Shown: piece by piece, positions 39,235 to 48,162 of the stretch
How the letters are laid out: the number at the start of each line of letters is the position of its first letter
Position numbering within the stretch: the stretch's first letter is position 1
Source of the DNA: Croceicoccus mobilis
GTDB lineage: Bacteria > Pseudomonadota > Alphaproteobacteria > Sphingomonadales > Sphingomonadaceae
Length of the DNA stretch: 64,000 nucleotides
NCBI RefSeq assembly: GCF_001661965.1
Contig: NZ_LYWZ01000011.1
Location: forward strand, 62,001 to 126,000
Direction of reading: 5' to 3'
Position numbers and translations under genes: made by a program
The notes under the pieces: generated by a model
What the model saw: only the letters and a program-made list of their open reading frames with translations
The model's database searches: none
Told to the model about the DNA's origin: nothing

Positions 39235-40007
39235 AGCGCCGCCTTTGAGAACAGGCGCGTGAAATTGGCCGATGTCGTTTCCGCCAATCGCTCAAGCTCC
39301 TCACCGCGCAGATCGGCTACGAATTGCGCGGTGTCAGCCACGAACGCGGGTTCGCAGGTCTTTCCGCGATGCGGGATCGGCGCGAGGAACGGCGCATCCG
39401 TCTCGACCAGCAGGCGGTCGGACGGAACGTGGCGCGCGGTTTCCTGCAGCTCCTTGGCATTCTTGAAGGTCACGATACCGGAAAGCGATATGGTGAGGCC
39501 GAGTTCCAGGACCGCCTTGCCGAAGGCATCCGATGCGGTGAAGCAATGGATCAGGGCGGGAAACTCGCCCTTCCCCTTCTCTTCGCGCAGGATCTGAAGC
39601 GTATCCTCTTCCGCATCGCGCGTATGGATGATCAGAGGAAGACCGGTTTCACGCGCCACGCCGATATGCATGCGAAACAACGCACGCTGCGCATCGCGGT
39701 CGGAATGGTCGTAATAATAATCGAGGCCGGTTTCACCGATGGCGATCACCCGGTCGTGCTCGGTCGCTTTCAACAGCTCGTCGGCGCCCAGATCGGGGTG
39801 CTGGTCAGCCTCATGCGGGTGGATGCCGACACTGGCCCAGACGTCGTCATTGCGCTCAGCCGTGGCGATGACATCGCCCCATTCACCCTGACGGGTCGAG
39901 ATGTTGAGGAAGCCGCCAATGCCGCGGTCACGCGCGGCATCGAGGATCTCGTCCTGCCGCTCGATCAACCCCTTGTAATTGAGATGGCAATGGGAATCGA
40001 TCAACAT
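39231..40007 (-). CDS. tatD: TatD family metal-dependent hydrolase (DNase)
   Basis: A 258 aa TIM-barrel hydrolase. It shows LIDSHCHLNYKG with the metal-binding HxH, WASVGIHPHEAD, AIGETGLDYYY, LPLIIHTRDAEEDT, ALIHCFTASDAF and LLVETDAPFLAP. TatD proteins are 3'-5' exonucleases or endonucleases that process damaged DNA; the exact role varies. It shares one nucleotide with the metG stop (TGATG) and is coupled to the MBL gene by GTGA. Confidence 0.95.
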   Translation of the reverse strand: MLIDSHCHLNYKGLIERQDEILDAARDRGIGGFLNISTRQGEWGDVIATAERNDDVWASVGIHPHEADQHPDLGADELLKATEHDRVIAIGETGLDYYYDHSDRDAQRALFRMHIGVARETGLPLIIHTRDAEEDTLQILREEKGKGEFPALIHCFTASDAFGKAVLELGLTISLSGIVTFKNAKELQETARHVPSDRLLVETDAPFLAPIPHRGKTCEPAFVADTAQFVADLRGEELERLAETTSANFTRLFSKAAL

Positions 40008-41572
40008 CAGGCCGCACCCTCGGTTTCGGTCAGTTCGAGGCGCGGGAAAACGCCGACCGGCTTCTCTACCTTGTAATCGCTAGCCGCGAGCGCGGCAAAC
40101 CAGTCATTGTCGGCCAAGGCGGAATAATCGCGGGCATCTGCGGCGATGCCCATCTGGTCAAGCAGCCTGTCGATCGAACCGGGCACGACTGGCCGCACCG
40201 CAATGGCAAGATCACGAACGCAGCGGAACAGCACATTCAGCACCGCCTTCATCCGATCCGGATCGGTCTTCCGCAAGGCCCAGGGCGCCATCTCGTCGAC
40301 ATAGGCGTTGCAGGCGAACACGCCGCGCATCCATGCATCGAGGCCATCACTGAAGTCGAGTTTCCCGAAATTGTCGCGCAAGCCAGCAATCGCATCCGAG
40401 ACCGCCGAAAGCAGTGCCGTGTCGGCCGCATCCTCTGGCAAACCGCTCTCAATAACTCCGTCCAGATTTTTGAAAATCATGGATAAAGTGCGCTGTGCCA
40501 GATTGCCGAAACTATTGGCCAGCTCGGCATTGGCGCGGGTGACGATGGCTTCGGCGGAATAGCTGCCATCCTGTCCGAAAGCGATTTCGCGCATCAGGAA
40601 ATAGCGCAGCGGATCAACACCGAACTGTTCCACCAGCGCCACCGGGTCAGTCACATTGCCAAGGCTTTTCGATTCCTTCTGACCACGGTTCAGCAAAAAG
40701 CCATGCCCGAAGACCTGTTTCGGCAATGCAAGCTTCGCACTCATCAGGAAGGCGGGCCAATAGATCGCGTGGAAGCGCACGATATCCTTGCCGATCAAGT
40801 GCAGATCGGCCGGCCAGAACTTGGAAAAGTCATCTGTTTCATCGGGGTAGCCAAGACCCGTGAGATAGTTGGTGAGCGCATCGACCCACACATACATCAC
40901 GTGATTATCGGCACCCGGCACCTTTACGCCCCAGTCGAAACTGGTGCGCGAAACCGACAGGTCTCGCAGTCCGCCTTCGACGAAACGCATCACCTCGTTC
41001 CGGCGGCTATCGGGCTGGATGAATTCGGGATTGTCACGATAGAGCGCGAGCAGTGGTTCGGCATATTTGGAAAGGCGGAAGAACCAGCTTTCCTCGACCG
41101 TCCATTCCACCGGCGTATCCTGCGGGGAAAGCTTCTCGCCCCCCTCGCCCGTTTTCAGCTCGCTCTCGTCGTAATAGGCTTCGTCGCGGATCGAATACCA
41201 GCCTTCGTAACGGTCGAGGTACAGGTCGCCATTGGCCTCCATCGCCTCCCAGATCGCCTGGCTGGCGGTGTGGTGGCGCGGCTCGGTCGTGCGGATGAAA
41301 TTGTCATAGCTGATATCAAGAAGATCAAACAGACTTTTGAAATGACCTGACATTTCATCGCAAAGCTCACGCGGTGAGATACCAAGGTCACGTGCCTTTT
41401 GCGCCATCTTCAAACCATGCTCGTCGGTGCCGGTCTGGAACCGCACCTCTCGCCCGGATGCGCGCTGGAAGCGGGCGATCACGTCGGCGGCGATGGTTTC
41501 ATAGGCATGACCGATATGCGGCTTGCCATTGGGATAGTGGATCGCGGTGGTGATATAAAAAGGATCGGCCAT
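40007..41572 (-). CDS. metG: Methionine--tRNA ligase (short type)
   Basis: A 521 aa class I synthetase. The HIGH motif is PNGKPHIGHAYET. The KMSKS loop is unusual, RGQKESKSLGN, with Glu in place of Met. The enzyme ends soon after the anticodon-binding helical domain and lacks the C-terminal EMAP/Trbp111-like dimerisation domain. The start ATG 41572 gives MADPFYITTAIHYPNGKPH; an upstream extension of 33 codons looks noncoding. Operon member between holB and tatD. Confidence 0.97.
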   Translation of the reverse strand: MADPFYITTAIHYPNGKPHIGHAYETIAADVIARFQRASGREVRFQTGTDEHGLKMAQKARDLGISPRELCDEMSGHFKSLFDLLDISYDNFIRTTEPRHHTASQAIWEAMEANGDLYLDRYEGWYSIRDEAYYDESELKTGEGGEKLSPQDTPVEWTVEESWFFRLSKYAEPLLALYRDNPEFIQPDSRRNEVMRFVEGGLRDLSVSRTSFDWGVKVPGADNHVMYVWVDALTNYLTGLGYPDETDDFSKFWPADLHLIGKDIVRFHAIYWPAFLMSAKLALPKQVFGHGFLLNRGQKESKSLGNVTDPVALVEQFGVDPLRYFLMREIAFGQDGSYSAEAIVTRANAELANSFGNLAQRTLSMIFKNLDGVIESGLPEDAADTALLSAVSDAIAGLRDNFGKLDFSDGLDAWMRGVFACNAYVDEMAPWALRKTDPDRMKAVLNVLFRCVRDLAIAVRPVVPGSIDRLLDQMGIAADARDYSALADNDWFAALAASDYKVEKPVGVFPRLELTETEGAA

Positions 41573-41630
41573 CAGGCCCCTGACTTTCTGATCTGGAATG
41601 GATCTGCGGGCATGGCCCGTCAGCTTTGCG

Positions 41631-42596
41631 CTAACCCTTAGGTGCCGAGGCGGCTGCCAGCAACCCGCCAATTTCGACCACGGTCAGCCCGGCATCGAAA
41701 TTGGCATACGGGATCTCCGCCCCGAGCTTTACCAACGCCCCGTGCGTGTCGATCAGTCGCGCCTGATAAGCACGCGGAGCCATGCGGGCACTTTCGGCGC
41801 AAATGTCGCGGGCCAGACGGACGCTTGCCAGCAGGCGTTCGCGGTCCGGCCTTGCACCGATGGCACTGGCCAGAGCGCCACGGCGGGTGAAATCGGGATC
41901 GCCATGACGCATGATGGCGCGCAATTCGCGGGCGATCGGGGCAAGCTCGTCCTCGACAAAGGACAATGCCGCGCCCGGAGATCCCTGCGCAGCCTCCACC
42001 GCCGCATTGCGGGTTTCGATGCCGACATCGGGTTCGCGCGCGGCCACGATTTCCTCAATCTGCATGTCGGTCAGCGTGTGGAAGCGCAGCTGGCGACAAC
42101 GGGAACGCACAGTGGGCAGCAGGCCACCGGGCCGATGCGCGACGAGCAGAAAGAAGCTGCCCTGCGGCGGTTCCTCAAGGCTTTTCAAAAGCGCGTTGAC
42201 GGCGGATTTCTCCAGATCGTCGGATGCGTCTATGATAATTGCGCGGCGCGGCCCCAGCGTCGGGCGCGTTGTCAGACGGCGCTGCATCGTTCGAATCTGG
42301 TCGACGCTTATGTTACGCTTGCGGTTGAAAGGCTTGCCTTCGTCGCGCTTCTTCTCGTCATCGCTGGTCGCGGGTGGGCGCTGGAGCAGGATGATGTCGG
42401 GATGCGACAGCGGTTCGGGCTGCGGCACGCCGGGCTCGGCCACCAGTTCGGCGGCTGCCGACAAGGCAAAGCTTGCCTTGCCCAGACCGCGCTTTCCCGC
42501 CAGCAGCCAGGCGTGATGCATCTTGCCGCTACGCATCGCGGCATGCCAGCTGTTCCACGCAGCCTCATGGCCCAAAAGCTTCGGTGTCTCGCTCAC
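41631..42596 (-). CDS. holB: DNA polymerase III subunit delta'
   Basis: A 321 aa clamp-loader subunit. The RFC-box region includes HHAWLLAGKRGLGKASFAL (a degenerate P-loop), then RRAIIIDASDDLEKSAVNAL and KSLEEPPQGSFFLLV, followed by the sensor segment VRSRCRQLRF. Delta' acts as the rigid stator in the clamp loader. GTG at 42596 overlaps the tmk stop as GTGA. The tmk-holB-metG-tatD order is widely conserved. Confidence 0.96.
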   Translation of the reverse strand: MSETPKLLGHEAAWNSWHAAMRSGKMHHAWLLAGKRGLGKASFALSAAAELVAEPGVPQPEPLSHPDIILLQRPPATSDDEKKRDEGKPFNRKRNISVDQIRTMQRRLTTRPTLGPRRAIIIDASDDLEKSAVNALLKSLEEPPQGSFFLLVAHRPGGLLPTVRSRCRQLRFHTLTDMQIEEIVAAREPDVGIETRNAAVEAAQGSPGAALSFVEDELAPIARELRAIMRHGDPDFTRRGALASAIGARPDRERLLASVRLARDICAESARMAPRAYQARLIDTHGALVKLGAEIPYANFDAGLTVVEIGGLLAAASAPKG

Positions 42597-43228
42597 GCCC
42601 CCTCCATCAACGGAGCCAGCGCGGCCATGATGCGGGCGTGCACCTCGTCGGCTGTGGCATCGCCGTCAATGCGCGCGAAGCGATCCGGGTCCTGCTTTGC
42701 CAGCAAAGCGAAACGGGCCCGCACGGCCGCGTGATATTCCTTTCCCTTCGCCCCGATCCGGTCGGCGGCATCGCCATCGCGCGCATGGGCGCGGGCGGCG
42801 GCCTCGGCCGGGTCAACCTCGATCAGGATCGTGCAGTCGGGCAGCAGGCCATCGCTGCCGATGCGGTGCAGGTCCAGGACGGCCTCGTCACCAATGCCCC
42901 CCGCCCCGCCCTGATAGGCGCGCGAGCTGTCGAGGAAGCGGTCGCAGATGACCCATTTACCCGCAGCCAGCGCCGGCCGGATCAGCGTCTCCACATGATC
43001 GGACCGCGCAGCGGCAAACAACAGCGCCTCTGCCTTCGGGTTCCAGTCAAGCGCCGTATCCAGCAACAGCGCGCGCAAAGCCTCGGCACCGGGCGTGCCG
43101 CCGGGTTCGCGGGTCGTCACGATATCCAGACCGCGCGCGGTCAACGCCTCGGCCAAGAGGCGGGACTGGGTGGATTTTCCCGCCCCCTCCCCGCCTTCGA
43201 AAGCGATGAAGCGTCCGCGTGTCGTCAT
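42593..43228 (-). CDS. tmk: Thymidylate kinase
   Basis: A 211 aa enzyme that phosphorylates dTMP to dTDP. The P-loop is FEGGEGAGKSTQSRLLAE. The DR motif is VICDRFLDSSRAYQGGAG, with Arg and Ser contacting the substrate. The lid region includes IEVDPAEAAARAHARDGDAAD. The start is ATG 43228 (MTTRGRFIAFEG). It lies 1 nt after the stop of the D-Ala-D-Ala carboxypeptidase gene. Confidence 0.96.
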   Translation of the reverse strand: MTTRGRFIAFEGGEGAGKSTQSRLLAEALTARGLDIVTTREPGGTPGAEALRALLLDTALDWNPKAEALLFAAARSDHVETLIRPALAAGKWVICDRFLDSSRAYQGGAGGIGDEAVLDLHRIGSDGLLPDCTILIEVDPAEAAARAHARDGDAADRIGAKGKEYHAAVRARFALLAKQDPDRFARIDGDATADEVHARIMAALAPLMEGA

Positions 43229-43229
43229 G

Positions 43230-44429
43230 TCAGCCGAACAGGCCCAGAAAACCGTTGCGCAGGCGCTGCCAGCCATTGGCAGCCGGCACTTCCTCCGTCG
43301 CGACCAGATCGAAACTCGCAGGTTCTTCGCCGGCGCGCTGAACGATCAACTGCCCCACGGGCTGCCCCTTGCGGATCGGGGCCATGAGCGGGCCTTCGTA
43401 ACGCATGATCACATTGGCTTCGGCTTGCTGGCCGCGGGGCACGGAAATCTTCACGCCCTGCGCCGCGGCAACGGGGACATGACGCGACGCGCCGCCCTGA
43501 ACGCGGGCCTTACCCACGGGTTGGCCGTGGCCGAAAACGTAATCGGCGTCCCACTCGTCAAAACCCCACTGGATGAACTCGCGCGCGACCTTCTTGCGCT
43601 CACGGCTCGTTTCCGCGCCGCCCAGCACCATGATGAGGCGGCGATTGCCCTGCACCGCCGAACCGACGAAGCCATAGCCCGCCTCGTTCGTGAAGCCGGT
43701 TTTCAACCCATCGGCCCCCGGCACAGCCTCAAGGATAGGGTTGTGATGCTTTTGCGTAATGTCGTTGTGGGTGAAACTCAGGATCGAGAAATAGCGGCGA
43801 TAAAGCGTCGGATGCTCGGTAATTAACGCACGGGCCAGAATGGCGAGATCGCGCGCGCTGGTATAGGTGCGCCCCTCGTCCGGCCAGCCATTGGGCGTGT
43901 TGAAATGGCTGTTCACCATGCCAAGTTTTTTCGCATTGGCATTCATCAGCGCGGTCCAGCCCTCGACACTGCCTGCAGCGCCGCTGGCCAGAATGACGCA
44001 GCCGTCATTGGCGGAGACCGTCGTGATCCCCTGCAGCAGCGTATCGACGCTGATCGTTTCCCCGGCAGAGGCGAACATGGTCGATCCCACCCCGCCCCAT
44101 TCCTTGAAAATCTGGCGCGTCACCGGCATGCGCTGATTGAGCGTGATCCGCTTTGCATCCAAAAGTTCGAACGCGGTGTACATCGTCATCAGCTTCGTCA
44201 GCGAAGCGGGGATAAAGCGGCGATCCGCATCCTTTTCGTAAAAGGGCGCGCCGCCATCGGCATCCATGATCAGCGCGATGGGAATATTGCCAAGCGGCGG
44301 GTTTTCATAAGCGGGGACCGCCTGCTCCACCTGTACCGCCGAGGTCTGCGCGAAGGGCGGCGCAGGCGTCAGCGCCAGCGCGATTGCCGCCGAAGCCGCC
44401 GCAAAACGCCGCGGTTTGCCCATCATCAT
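43230..44429 (-). CDS. D-alanyl-D-alanine carboxypeptidase (penicillin-binding protein 5/6 family)
   Basis: A 399 aa exported serine peptidase that trims the terminal D-Ala of peptidoglycan pentapeptides. The signal peptide spans about 1-28 (AAASAAIALALTPAPPFAQ). Catalytic motifs are SLTK (SxxK), SAN (SxN) in TVSANDGCV, and KTG in DGLKTGFT. The C-terminal beta-sandwich domain PBP5_C ends FLGLFG, an amphipathic membrane-anchor-like helix. Next to mltB and tmk. Gene symbol dacF or dacA cannot be decided. Confidence 0.94.
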   Translation of the reverse strand: MMMGKPRRFAAASAAIALALTPAPPFAQTSAVQVEQAVPAYENPPLGNIPIALIMDADGGAPFYEKDADRRFIPASLTKLMTMYTAFELLDAKRITLNQRMPVTRQIFKEWGGVGSTMFASAGETISVDTLLQGITTVSANDGCVILASGAAGSVEGWTALMNANAKKLGMVNSHFNTPNGWPDEGRTYTSARDLAILARALITEHPTLYRRYFSILSFTHNDITQKHHNPILEAVPGADGLKTGFTNEAGYGFVGSAVQGNRRLIMVLGGAETSRERKKVAREFIQWGFDEWDADYVFGHGQPVGKARVQGGASRHVPVAAAQGVKISVPRGQQAEANVIMRYEGPLMAPIRKGQPVGQLIVQRAGEEPASFDLVATEEVPAANGWQRLRNGFLGLFG

Positions 44430-44463
44430 ACTGCTCCTGCCTTCGCCCGGCCGATATGCCCGA

Positions 44464-45492
44464 TCAACGGATCGCGTCGGCCAGCAGCCCTACCGAAAGG
44501 GCGTAATAGTTGGAACAGTTGTAGTCCAATATCACCCGGTAATTGCTGGTGAGGAGGTATGCTGGCTGGCCCGGACCATCGGGCTCGAACAGAAATGCCA
44601 TGGCATCGTCGCCGATCGGCTTTTGCGGCACGACACCCAGCGCCTTCCACTCGCGGATCGTCTTCCACTGGCTGTGCCGTTCAAACACGCGTTCGCAGCG
44701 CGGGGCCGAAAGCTTCGTGTTATCGGCAGAGCGGTTATAGCCGCTCGGCACATAGGCGGGCACACCCCAGGGTTCGCCGCGCCGCCATCCGGCATCGACG
44801 AAATAATTGGCGATGGAGGCCAGCGTATCGGCCCGGCTGCTCCAGATATCGCGGGTGCCGTTACCGTCGCCATCGGCGGCAACACGCAGCCAAACGCTGG
44901 GCAGGAACTGCGGATTGCCGATCGCGCCGGCCCAGCTGCCGGTCAGCTGCTGGCGCGTGACGCCCTGATCCATCATCTTCAATGCAGCGATCAGCTCGCC
45001 TTCGAACAATTCGCGGCGGCGCCCTTCATAGGCCAATGTCGCCAGTGAACGGATCGTGTCAAAGCTGCCAGTATAGCTGCCATAATTGGTCTCATGCCCC
45101 CAGATGGCAATCAGGATCTGCCCTGGCACCCCATAACGCTGCTCAATCTGCGGCAGGACCGACGCGCTGGCGGCATAGGTGTTGCGCCCGCCATTGATGC
45201 GCGCGCTGTCGACATGGCGCGCGCGGTAGGGGGCAAAGGGCGGAAATGGCGTGCCGACGGGATCGGGCGCCTGCGGCCGATCAAGTTCCACCACGCGGTC
45301 GTTGATCGTCAGGCCCGACAGGCCATTCGCCACCGAGCGCGCCGAAACACCCTCGGCCCGCGCCCTGTTTCCGACCTGCTGGAGATATTCCTCAAAACCC
45401 GCCTGGGTATAGACCTGCGCGCTGGCAGGCGCGGCAGTGAAAACGGCGGTCAGGGCGGAGAAGGCAAGCGATACGCGGGCAAATCTGTTCAT
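44464..45492 (-). CDS. Lytic murein transglycosylase (MltB family)
   Basis: A 342 aa periplasmic enzyme cleaving peptidoglycan to anhydromuropeptides. The signal peptide covers about 1-26 (MNRFARVSLAFSALTAVFTA and APASA). The catalytic Glu is in IAIWGHETNYG; the substrate region GSWAGAIGNPQFLPS and the later DGDGNGTRDIWSSRADTLAS are typical of MltB. The start ATG 45492 is preferred to two upstream ATGs in frame. First gene of the operon with the carboxypeptidase, tmk, holB and metG. Confidence 0.94.
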   Translation of the reverse strand: MNRFARVSLAFSALTAVFTAAPASAQVYTQAGFEEYLQQVGNRARAEGVSARSVANGLSGLTINDRVVELDRPQAPDPVGTPFPPFAPYRARHVDSARINGGRNTYAASASVLPQIEQRYGVPGQILIAIWGHETNYGSYTGSFDTIRSLATLAYEGRRRELFEGELIAALKMMDQGVTRQQLTGSWAGAIGNPQFLPSVWLRVAADGDGNGTRDIWSSRADTLASIANYFVDAGWRRGEPWGVPAYVPSGYNRSADNTKLSAPRCERVFERHSQWKTIREWKALGVVPQKPIGDDAMAFLFEPDGPGQPAYLLTSNYRVILDYNCSNYYALSVGLLADAIR

Positions 45493-45643
45493 GAGCCAAG
45501 TCATGCCACAGCCCATGGGCCGTGGGAATCCCCGCTCATGGCTTATGCGACAAATGGTGAAGCGGATGACGACGATTTGCGTTCAAAGCTTTCGCATCAC
45601 TGATGACAAGCCATGCGAAAGCCGCTAGCGGCGCTTTTCACAA

Positions 45644-45733
45644 GGACAGGTGGCCGAGTGGTTTAAGGCAGCGGTCTTGAAAACCGCCGTGGGTTCACGC
45701 TCACCGTGGGTTCGAATCCCACCCTGTCCGCCA
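45644..45733 (+). tRNA. tRNA-Ser(UGA)
   Basis: A 90 nt class II tRNA with the 3' CCA encoded. The acceptor stem GGACAGG pairs with CCTGTCC at 45723-45729. The D arm starts TGGCCGAGTGG. The anticodon loop CTTGAAA has anticodon TGA inside the stem GCGGT/ACCGC. A long variable arm follows, and the T arm contains GGTTCGAATCC. The anticodon and long variable arm identify serine. No other tRNA is in the window. Confidence 0.97.
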
Positions 45734-45758
45734 AATCCCCGGTCAGGCCCGGCACAGT

Positions 45759-46880
45759 TCATTGTCCATAGGGCACGGCCTCCTTCACCTCCATGTCAAA
45801 GCAATGATCACCCGCGGGGTGTTCGACAAAGGCGGAGGTCTGGTAATAGCCGCCATAGGCCGCGCCTTCGGCCACCAAGTCCATCTCGGTCCGCGCCGTG
45901 CGGAACCGCGTGCACAGACGGTACGTGCGCTCACCAGTTACTTCATAGCCATAAGGCTTGCCCGTTTCCGGATCACGGGGCAGACGCACATGCTCGAACT
46001 TCGCGACCGCCTTCAGGCTATCGGGCAATTCGTCATAGGCGCGGAAATAGGTCAGGACCGCTACATCAATCTGCGCCAGTGCCGCTTCGCGCGCCGCATC
46101 GGCCTGCTTCCTGCGCTCTTCACCCGGTGGATCGAAATTGGCAAAGGCCGCGATGACCGCGGCAAGGGAAACAGCGACCAGAAATCCCAGCGAAGCCATC
46201 CGGACAAGGCGCACATGCCCGGCCCCGAAATGCTCTTCGCAGGACATTTCATAAAGATAGCGCCCCAATACCAGCGCACCGATGCCAGCCACGACCAGGA
46301 TCTTTAGAAGTACGCGCGAATCCAGCTCTCCGTTCAGCCAGTAGGAGACGAGAAAGCTGGCATCGAAAAGCAGGACGAAAGCGGTGAAATACAAGGTCAG
46401 ATAGGTCAGCTTGCGCCTGACGGCGGAAGCGCCTCCCCCGGCACTCGAGCGGCGCAGTTTCGCGATCCGGAAATCGACGAAGAGATAGGCCGGCAGAAAG
46501 ACGACCACGCTGGAAACGCCGGAGCGCAGCTTTGCCTCCACATTGCCCATCATTGAAAAATAGTTGCCCGCATAGAAGTCTGCAGGATCAGGTCGGGCGA
46601 TATTGATCAGCTGGAACAGGATCGTGCCCAGCCCCATGACCGCCACGTAGAGGCATGAAAAGGCCGTGAGATACAGGAACAGCTCTTTCGGTGTGGGGGA
46701 TATGGATGGGCGCGGCACCGCGACGGGAAGATCGCTGTCGGCAAAGGCTTCTATGGCCGATTTCACCTGGGCGGGCGGCCAGCCTGCATCCTCCAGCGCG
46801 CTTGCCGCTTTGTCACGACCGATTCCCGCCCGCGTCGCCCTCCGCAGAAAATCGGTCAGCACTGACCAAGCCATCGCCAC
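45759..46880 (-). CDS. DUF5671-like membrane protein
   Basis: A 373 aa membrane protein. The N-terminus (about 1-45) has the helical motif ALEDAGWPPAQVKSAIEAF, a SHOCT-like or short helical regulatory segment. It is followed by about five hydrophobic helices, the first in ELFLYLTAFSCLYVAVMGLG, matching the DUF5671 style. The C-terminal 120 residues are soluble (AKFEHVRLPRDPETGKPYGY and YRLCTRFRT). Function unknown. The family assignment is from memory of the pattern. Confidence 0.75.
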   Translation of the reverse strand: MAMAWSVLTDFLRRATRAGIGRDKAASALEDAGWPPAQVKSAIEAFADSDLPVAVPRPSISPTPKELFLYLTAFSCLYVAVMGLGTILFQLINIARPDPADFYAGNYFSMMGNVEAKLRSGVSSVVVFLPAYLFVDFRIAKLRRSSAGGGASAVRRKLTYLTLYFTAFVLLFDASFLVSYWLNGELDSRVLLKILVVAGIGALVLGRYLYEMSCEEHFGAGHVRLVRMASLGFLVAVSLAAVIAAFANFDPPGEERRKQADAAREAALAQIDVAVLTYFRAYDELPDSLKAVAKFEHVRLPRDPETGKPYGYEVTGERTYRLCTRFRTARTEMDLVAEGAAYGGYYQTSAFVEHPAGDHCFDMEVKEAVPYGQ

Positions 46881-47142
46881 ACTCCCCTTCCTGCCGCATC
46901 AGCCGGAAACTCGAAGAAACCCGTGGGATATGGTCGCATTCGCAGCAAACCGGCCATGGCGGTCGAACAGGATTGACGCTGCAACCACCGCGTCGAAACC
47001 CGTAAATATACGCATCTCAGCGGCGTGCCGCGTCTGCACGATACTGGGAGGTTTACCGATATGACCTGATCGCGGCTTTGGCGATGATGTCTGCCGTTCC
47101 CGATAATAATCGGATCTCTTCATTCCCCGGAAAGGCAAGATC

Positions 47143-47460
47143 ATGGCAGCGAAGAAGACCGGCACCACACCGGAGTTCATGCAGCAGGGCGTGGAATGTT
47201 TCCGCGAATATTATGGTTTTCTCGCCGACAGGCTGCGCAAGGATGCCGAATTCGGACAAGAGCTGATGAGTTGCCGCGAACCGATGGCGGCCTTCAGCCT
47301 GTGGAGCGATTTCGGCAAGGAAATCGTGAGCGACTATCAGCACGAAGCCCAGAAATTGCAGGCAATGACGGCCGAAGCGGTCGCGGCTGGCATGATGGGC
47401 GCGCAAGGCATCGTCGAAAACGGCATCGGCCTTGCCGGGAGCACATCGCCGAAGGTCTGA
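47143..47460 (+). CDS. Phasin-like small helical protein
   Basis: A 105 aa, mostly alpha-helical protein. The middle is amphipathic (EFGQELMSCREPMAAFSLWS, then FGKEIVSDYQHEAQKLQAMT), resembling phasin_2 proteins that coat polyhydroxyalkanoate granules, and it ends with a glycine-rich tail. The ribosome binding site is GGAAAGG. No PHA synthase gene is in this window, so the name is provisional; another helical coat or stress protein is possible. Confidence 0.6.
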   Translation: MAAKKTGTTPEFMQQGVECFREYYGFLADRLRKDAEFGQELMSCREPMAAFSLWSDFGKEIVSDYQHEAQKLQAMTAEAVAAGMMGAQGIVENGIGLAGSTSPKV

Positions 47461-47558
47461 CTGGGCCTGCATGGCGGTCGTCTCGCTCGGCCTTTCGGGC
47501 AAACCGCCGGCTGATGGGAAAGCTTGCGCAGGCAGGGAGCTACTGCCAGTGACCGCCC

Positions 47559-48011
47559 ATGCATATCGCCCTTTTCGAACCTGAAATCGCCGGAAATGTC
47601 GGCGCCGTCATGCGGCTGGGTGCCTGCATGGGCGCGGATGTGCATCTGATCGAGCCGCTGGGTTTCGAGTGGGATGATCGCCGTGTCCGCCGCACGGCCA
47701 TGGATTATATCGATCACGTCAGCGTCACCCGCTACCCCGGCTTCGATGCCTTCCGCAAAACCATAGGTCACCGCCGACTGCTGTTGTTCACGACGAAGGG
47801 TTCGGGGTCGGCCTATGATTTCACTTTCGCGCCCGATGACGTGCTGCTTTTCGGCAAGGAAAGCGCAGGCGTGCCAGCGGAAATCGCCAAAGCCTGCCAC
47901 GCCCGAATTCGCATTCCGATGCGCCCTGGCGTCAGGTCGATGAACCTCGCCATGTCGGCCGGGCTGGCGCTGGGTGAGGCGCTGCGGCAGACCGCCACCC
48001 TACCGGGCTGA
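47559..48011 (+). CDS. trmL: tRNA (cytidine(34)-2'-O)-methyltransferase TrmL
   Basis: A 150 aa SPOUT-class methyltransferase that 2'-O-methylates the wobble base of tRNA-Leu isoacceptors. It begins MHIALFEPEIAGNVGAVMRL. The SAM-binding trefoil knot region has LLFGKESAGVP and IPMRPGVRSMNLAMSAGLAL. Monocistronic in appearance, 98 nt after the phasin-like gene. Confidence 0.95.
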   Translation: MHIALFEPEIAGNVGAVMRLGACMGADVHLIEPLGFEWDDRRVRRTAMDYIDHVSVTRYPGFDAFRKTIGHRRLLLFTTKGSGSAYDFTFAPDDVLLFGKESAGVPAEIAKACHARIRIPMRPGVRSMNLAMSAGLALGEALRQTATLPG

Positions 48012-48162
48012 GGCTATCGACATCGGAGTCAGCAAAAGCTGGTATTGGGGGTCGGCAAGGATATCTCGCTTCATTGCGCGGCAGCGCACATTAAGTGCTG
48101 CTGCAAGAAGCCGGACCCTCTGACACCCGGCAAGCCATTCTATCCGGGACCATCTACCAACC

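Noticed and set aside
45538-45603. Short plus-strand ORF just before tRNA-Ser
   Set aside because: 21 codons, no ribosome binding site; it lies in the probable tRNA promoter region.
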